From Sphingomonas sp. IBVSS2 (GTDB lineage Bacteria; Pseudomonadota; Alphaproteobacteria; Sphingomonadales; Sphingomonadaceae), in contig NZ_NFUR01000001.1 of NCBI RefSeq assembly GCF_002127225.1, positions 683,592-747,591 on the forward strand: a DNA stretch of 64,000 bases, given 5' to 3'. Shown here piece by piece: positions 60,058-64,000 of the stretch. Position numbers and translations under genes: made by a program. How positions within the stretch are numbered: position 1 is the stretch's first letter; each line of letters starts with the position of its first letter. The notes under the pieces were generated by a model. The model was not told where the DNA came from and searched no databases. It worked only from the letters and a program-made list of their open reading frames with translations.

Positions 60058-61889
60058 CCGAACACTCCGTGGAGATACCAGCTGAGATCGCCGGTCACCG
60101 CGCGCTCGCCGTCGCCCGAGCGGAACAGCCAGTAGCGGCGGCCCGTCTCGTCCTCGACGCGGAAATAGTCGCGCACGCTCATCCGTTCGGCATCGCGCTT
60201 CCACCATTCGCCCTGGATGCGCTCGGGCCCGTCGGCATGGATCACCTGATGGGCGCGCCCGCGCCAGGTGAAACGGCGCGGGGCATGGTCGGGCAGCTCG
60301 GCCATGACGTGATCGAGCCGTTCGGGCCGCGCGAGCAGCCGCGCCGGGCGCGGCCAGCCCGGGTGCCAGGGCGGCAAGGGCGGGTTGCGATCGAGCTGGC
60401 GGACATCGTCGCGCTTCGTGCGCATCGCGCCGCGGGCGGGCGGATCGAGCACCGGCGCGCGGATCAGGGATCGCTCGGGCACGTCGCTCTCCACCGGCCG
60501 CATCCGCCACAGGGCCGCCGGGCCGATCCGGGTCGCCAGCGTGTCCACCAGCGTGGCGAGGTCGGGCGCAGCTTCCTCGTCCAGCCGCTCGACCACCGGC
60601 TCGGGCCCGAGCATGCCGGCGCGGCGGACATGGAGCGTGATCGCATCGATGCCGTAACCCGGCTCGACATCCTCGATCCGGCGCTTGAGCAGGCGGAGCA
60701 GATGGGCGCTGTCGCGACTGGGGCGGGCGAGGCCGAGGCGGATGCGTTGCGGCACGCCGTCGACGCGTTCGGCGATGCACTCGAGCGCCTGCACGCCCAG
60801 CCCCTCGGCCTCGAGCGCGGCGGCGAGGCGCGGGGTGAGCACGCCCAGCCAATGCGCGATCGCCTCGGCAGTGGCGATCGGCTCGGCGAAGCGCTGGCGG
60901 ACGGCGATCGCCTCGGGCGGGATCACCGGGACGAGCGGTTCGGCGATGCGGCCCAGCGCCTGGTCGAGCCGCAGCACCGTAGCGGCGCCGAAGCGGCGGA
61001 CGAGCGGGGCGCGGGGCAGGGCGGCGAGCTGGCCGATCCGGTCGATGCCCAGGCGCCTGAGCAGTTCCACTGCCGCCGCGTCGACGCGCAGCGCCGGGGT
61101 GGGGAGATCGTCGAGCGCGCGGGCCTGCTCGCCGGGTGGACAGATGCAGTTGCCCTGGAACCGCGCCAGCGCCCAGGCGGCGCCCGGCGTGTCGGCGATG
61201 GCGATGCGGGCGGCGAAGCCGGCGCGCGCGAGCAGCGTCACGATGCGCCGTGCCATGCCTTCCTCGCCGCCGAACAGATGCGCGGTGCCCGAGATGTCGA
61301 GCATCAGCCCATCCGTTCCGGACACCGCCACCACCGGCGACCAGCGCCGCGCGGCAAGGATTGCCAGGCTCCTGAGCGATGCGAGATCGCCCTCCGGATC
61401 GGCCGGCCGGATATCGAGCCCCGGCACCTGCGCACGTGCCTGGGTGACTGCCATGCCGGGCCTCAGCCCCAGTGCCTGGGCGGCGGGGCAGGCGGCGGCG
61501 ATCTCGATACGGCTGCCGTTGCGAAGGGAGGTGACGAGGGGGGCGTATACTTCCTCTCCCAGCTCGCTGGGGGAGGGGGACCGCGCGACGCAGTCGCGTG
61601 GCGGAGGGGCAGCGGGCGAAGCCCGCCGGCTGACGCCGGCGGCCCCTCCACCACGCCGCTTCGCGGCGCGGTCCCCCTCCCCGAGCCGGGCTCGGGGAGG
61701 AATTGGTTCATCCGCCTGCGCCCATTTCGCGCCCGGCCGCCAATGGCCCTCATGCTGGGCCGGCTTGCGCAGCGGCGCCTGGGGGGCGGCGAAGGCGCGC
61801 GCGTCAGGCCGCGCGCCGGCGCGCCGTTCCGCCCGCCACAGCCTTTCGATCGGCCACAGGGGAAGGAAGAGCGCAGCGACCCGTTGCAT
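60054..61889 (-). CDS. imuB: Y-family polymerase-like protein ImuB, with in-frame palindromic insert
   Basis: The 611-residue protein resembles a Y-family polymerase that has lost catalytic acids. ImuB acts as a hub that brings DnaE2 to the beta-clamp. Recognisable blocks are the N-terminal VAALFLPLWPIERL, AQALGLRPGMAVTQARAQVPGL, and the little-finger and C-terminal regions to GVFG. Residues about 61-113 are an Arg/Pro/Ser/Gly-rich insert encoded by a palindromic repeat (61551-61702), unlike any normal ImuB segment. The gene overlaps imuA by 86 bases and dnaE2 by four. The reading frame is open throughout. Confidence 0.93.
   Translation of the reverse strand: MQRVAALFLPLWPIERLWRAERRAGARPDARAFAAPQAPLRKPAQHEGHWRPGAKWAQADEPIPPRARLGEGDRAAKRRGGGAAGVSRRASPAAPPPRDCVARSPSPSELGEEVYAPLVTSLRNGSRIEIAAACPAAQALGLRPGMAVTQARAQVPGLDIRPADPEGDLASLRSLAILAARRWSPVVAVSGTDGLMLDISGTAHLFGGEEGMARRIVTLLARAGFAARIAIADTPGAAWALARFQGNCICPPGEQARALDDLPTPALRVDAAAVELLRRLGIDRIGQLAALPRAPLVRRFGAATVLRLDQALGRIAEPLVPVIPPEAIAVRQRFAEPIATAEAIAHWLGVLTPRLAAALEAEGLGVQALECIAERVDGVPQRIRLGLARPSRDSAHLLRLLKRRIEDVEPGYGIDAITLHVRRAGMLGPEPVVERLDEEAAPDLATLVDTLATRIGPAALWRMRPVESDVPERSLIRAPVLDPPARGAMRTKRDDVRQLDRNPPLPPWHPGWPRPARLLARPERLDHVMAELPDHAPRRFTWRGRAHQVIHADGPERIQGEWWKRDAERMSVRDYFRVEDETGRRYWLFRSGDGERAVTGDLSWYLHGVFG
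61551..61702. repeat. palindromic repeat element inside imuB
   Basis: Two arms of about 60 bases, 61551-61610 and 61642-61702, are inverted copies of each other. Both begin TTCCTC and contain GGGGGAGGGGGACCGCGC or its near-identical partner, and both end in GGAGGGGC next to a central spacer. The whole forms a long cruciform. This kind of element is usually found between genes in Sphingomonas relatives. Here it lies within the coding frame of imuB and adds about 51 residues without a stop codon. Confidence 0.9.
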
Positions 61890-62553
61890 CGCATGCCTCC
61901 ACTATCGTCTCGAAACTCTCGCCCCCCTTTTGCCGGGCCAGTTCCAGCCGCCAGCGCGGCCGCCCGACGCCCGCCACTGGCAGCGGCGCCGAGGGGGCGG
62001 ACGTCACTCGCCAGCGCGTCACCGCCGCCGAAGGCATGCCGATCGGATCGCTGCCTTCGCGCGCGGCGCGCTTCAGCAGCAGCGCGATCGTCCGCCCGCC
62101 CTCGGCCGCCAGCTGGAGCCGGCGCGTCGCGGTCATGTCCGCGCGCCTGGCCTCGCCGATCACCGCGCCCAGTCCGCGATGGCGCAACCCTTCCTCCATG
62201 ATCGCCAGCAGTTCGGCATCGTCCTTCGCCTCGGCATAGATCAGGCGCTTGGGATCGAGCCCCGACTGGGCGAGCCCGGGCGCGAACAGGTCGCGCCGCC
62301 GCACCACCCAGAGCACCGGCCCCCAGGCGCGCGCCGCGAGTCCGGCGAGGAACAGGGTGGCCGCGCAATCATCGGCCATGTCGCTCGTGCCCGCCGCCAC
62401 TTCGTGCAGGGCGTCGAGCCTGAAGCCGCCATCGGCGAGGCGCGAATCGATCGCCTCGATGCCGAAGGGCAGCGAAGGCCGCCGGCGGAATCCACCGGTC
62501 TCGAGACCGCGCAGCGTCTCGCGCAATTGCTTCAGGACGGCAGGATCGGCCAT
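61804..62553 (-). CDS. imuA: SOS cell-division/mutagenesis protein ImuA
   Basis: The 249-residue RecA-like protein is the first gene of the mutagenesis cassette. It begins ADPAVLKQLRETLRGLETGG and has LPFGIEAIDSRLADGGFRLDALHEV as the start of the RecA-type core. AAEGGRTIALLLKRAAREG and MPSAAVTRWRVTSAPS follow further on. ImuA helps the ImuB-DnaE2 complex act at lesions. The C-terminal end overlaps imuB by 86 bases. The ATG at 62553 was preferred to a GTG at 62562. A LexA box is 27 bases upstream. Confidence 0.92.
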   Translation of the reverse strand: MADPAVLKQLRETLRGLETGGFRRRPSLPFGIEAIDSRLADGGFRLDALHEVAAGTSDMADDCAATLFLAGLAARAWGPVLWVVRRRDLFAPGLAQSGLDPKRLIYAEAKDDAELLAIMEEGLRHRGLGAVIGEARRADMTATRRLQLAAEGGRTIALLLKRAAREGSDPIGMPSAAVTRWRVTSAPSAPLPVAGVGRPRWRLELARQKGGESFETIVEACDATGRCALPSPVADRKAVAGGTARRRAA

Positions 62554-62579
62554 AGGGCGCACGACTCGGAGAACAGAAT

Positions 62580-62594
62580 GTTCCTATTCTGTTC
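62580..62594. promoter_or_regulatory. LexA (SOS) box upstream of imuA
   Basis: The sequence GTTCCTATTCTGTTC is an exact match to GTTC-N7-GTTC, the LexA operator of alphaproteobacteria. It lies about 27 bases before imuA in a short AT-rich stretch, so LexA bound here would block the imuA-imuB-dnaE2-ligT operon until RecA is activated by DNA damage. The nearby GAACAGAATG makes a partial extra half-site. Confidence 0.92.
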
Positions 62595-62677
62595 CTTATT
62601 GCCGACGAGTCAATTGCCATTCCGCGGCACGTCCCTAAGCTCGGCGCCATTCATCGCTTTCAGGGAGCCTTCGGAAC

Positions 62678-64000
62678 TTGATCCGCAACCTCAGCCGCCG
62701 CCAGGCGCTTCTCGGCACCAGCGCCTTGCTCGCAACGCCTTTCATGGGGAGCCTGATGGCAGAAGCCGCCGACACCGTGGACGCCGCGCCTTTGCTCGAG
62801 CCCTGGCCGGGCGGCTATGGCGGCGTGCCCCCCTGGGACAAGTTCAAGGTGGAGATGTTCCCGGCCGCCTTCGAAGCGGCGATCGCCGAGCAGCGCCGGG
62901 AGATCCATGCGATCCGCGACGCGCGGACCGCCTCGACCTTCCACAGCGTGATCGAGCCGATGCAGAAGGCGGGCGACACCATGGACCGCGTCGAATCGGC
63001 CTGGGGCGTCTATGAGAGCAACCTGGCCGACAAGCAGGTCCAGGCGATCGATCGCGAATGGAGCCCCAAGCTCGCCAGGGCGAATGACGAGCTGTTCCTC
63101 GATCCTTTGCTCTTCGCCCGAGTGAAGGGCGCGTACGACACGCGCGCCGGCCAGAAGCTCGATGCGCAGCAGCTGCGCCTGCTCGAGCGCAGCTATCGCG
63201 GCTTCGTCCGCCGCGGCGCCGCCCTCTCCGATGCCGATCGCGCCGAGGTCAGCCGGCTCAACCAGGCGCTCGCCTCGGCCTTTTCCGATTTCAGCCGCCG
63301 CCTGCTGGCGGACGAGGAGACCTGGATCGTCCTCGATTCCGAAGCCCAGCTCGCCGGCCTGCCGGACAGCTTCAAGGCCTCGCTCGCCAGCGCCGCCGCC
63401 GATCGCGGGCTGGCCGGCAAATGGGCGGTGGTCAACACGCGTTCCTCGGTCGCGCCCTTCCTGACCTATTCGACCGACCGGGGACTGCGCGAGAAAGTGT
63501 GGCGTGCCTTCGTCTCGCGCGGCGACAACGGCAATGCGAACGACAACAAGGCGGGCATCGCCGAGATTCTCAGGCTCCGCCAGCAGCGGGCGAAGCTGCT
63601 CGGCTTCCGGAACCACGCCTATTACCGCATGGACGACACCATGGCCGAAACCCCGGCCAATGCGATGAAGCTGATGATGGCGGTATGGCCCGCCGCTCGC
63701 GCTCGCGTCACGCAGGAAGTCGCCGACATGCAGGCGCTGGCCGACAGGGAAGGGGCGAAGATCACCATCGAGCCCTGGGACTATCGCTTCTATGCCGAAA
63801 AGGTCCGCAAGGCGAAGTACGACCTGGATGAGAGCGAGGTGAAGCCGTATCTCGAACTCGGCAACATCCTCCAGGGCGCCTTCTACGCTGCCGGCCGGCT
63901 CTACGATCTCGGCTTCCGGGAAGTGAAGGACGTGCCGGTGTTCGATCCCGCGGTGCGCACCTTCGAAGTGACCGACACGCGCACCGGCAAGAACATCGGG
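62678..64000 (+). CDS. M3 family metallopeptidase (peptidyl-dipeptidase Dcp-like), 3' end outside the window
   Basis: The visible 441 residues are the N-terminal part of a peptidase of the M3/Dcp-oligopeptidase A group: PPWDKFKVEMFPAAFEAAIAEQ, then VIEPMQKAGDTMDRVESAW and LLFARVKGAYDTR, running to the window end before the HEXXH zinc site. The start is probably a TTG at 62678, because a twin-arginine-like signal (SRRQALLGTSALLATPFMG) follows directly; GGAG lies 13 bases upstream. It should cut dipeptides from C-termini in the periplasm. Catalytic residues cannot be seen here. Confidence 0.85.
   Translation, partial: MIRNLSRRQALLGTSALLATPFMGSLMAEAADTVDAAPLLEPWPGGYGGVPPWDKFKVEMFPAAFEAAIAEQRREIHAIRDARTASTFHSVIEPMQKAGDTMDRVESAWGVYESNLADKQVQAIDREWSPKLARANDELFLDPLLFARVKGAYDTRAGQKLDAQQLRLLERSYRGFVRRGAALSDADRAEVSRLNQALASAFSDFSRRLLADEETWIVLDSEAQLAGLPDSFKASLASAAADRGLAGKWAVVNTRSSVAPFLTYSTDRGLREKVWRAFVSRGDNGNANDNKAGIAEILRLRQQRAKLLGFRNHAYYRMDDTMAETPANAMKLMMAVWPAARARVTQEVADMQALADREGAKITIEPWDYRFYAEKVRKAKYDLDESEVKPYLELGNILQGAFYAAGRLYDLGFREVKDVPVFDPAVRTFEVTDTRTGKNIG

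Overview
The window looks like a stretch of chromosome from a Sphingomonas-like alphaproteobacterium (order Sphingomonadales). The GC content is very high. The gene content includes the CtrA inhibitor SciP, an UrcA-family protein, an alphaproteobacterial GTTC-N7-GTTC LexA box in front of imuA-imuB-dnaE2, and a FabI and PdxH of alphaproteobacterial type. The genus is an inference from these markers. No phage, plasmid, CRISPR array or insertion sequence is visible. No gap between genes exceeds 300 bases; the longest, 14545-14829, holds a likely promoter and no convincing gene.

Layout. 1-9.7 kb: the end of a DUF4173-type membrane protein gene, an Hsp70-like (YegD-type) protein, then a metal-resistance island. 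This island has copC-copD on the minus strand. Divergent from it are a three-gene CnrY/CnrX/CnrH-like signalling module (small membrane anti-sigma candidate, periplasmic metal sensor, ECF sigma factor) and copA-copB. An Fsr-type exporter with a divergent AraC regulator follows. 9.7-17 kb: a degenerate M19 dipeptidase, an exported methyltransferase-like protein, a LytS/LytTR two-component pair, UrcA, a beta-propeller lipoprotein and tRNA-Ser(GGA). 17-30 kb: an exported cyclophilin, an Mla-type lipid-transport operon, an HAD hydrolase, DUF445, an RND pump with its adaptor, and two GlsB-like membrane proteins flanking a SIMPL protein.

30-41 kb: SciP, MnmA, an epoxide-hydrolase-like enzyme, the pdxH-CDF-phzF-DUF7079 operon, a stand-alone LigD polymerase domain, an acyltransferase, and a TonB receptor with a DUF4198 partner behind a Fur-like box. 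41-49 kb: an ATP-grasp/alpha-E fusion with a transglutaminase, a DnaJ-like protein, and a tightly overlapping yihY-fabI-GNAT-aroC run. 49-56 kb: purA, whose 3' end is repeated in tandem as hairpins, a large hybrid sensor kinase, an FAH-family hydrolase and Ogt. 56-64 kb: the SOS mutagenesis operon imuA-imuB-dnaE2-ligT under a LexA box, then a truncated M3 peptidase gene.

The strongest observations are four. The CnrX-type sensor keeps all five metal ligands at exact CnrX spacing yet sits in a copper cluster. A roughly 150-bp palindromic repeat lies in frame inside imuB. Hairpin tandem repeats are derived from the purA tail. A 2'-5' RNA ligase-like gene is translationally coupled to the SOS operon.
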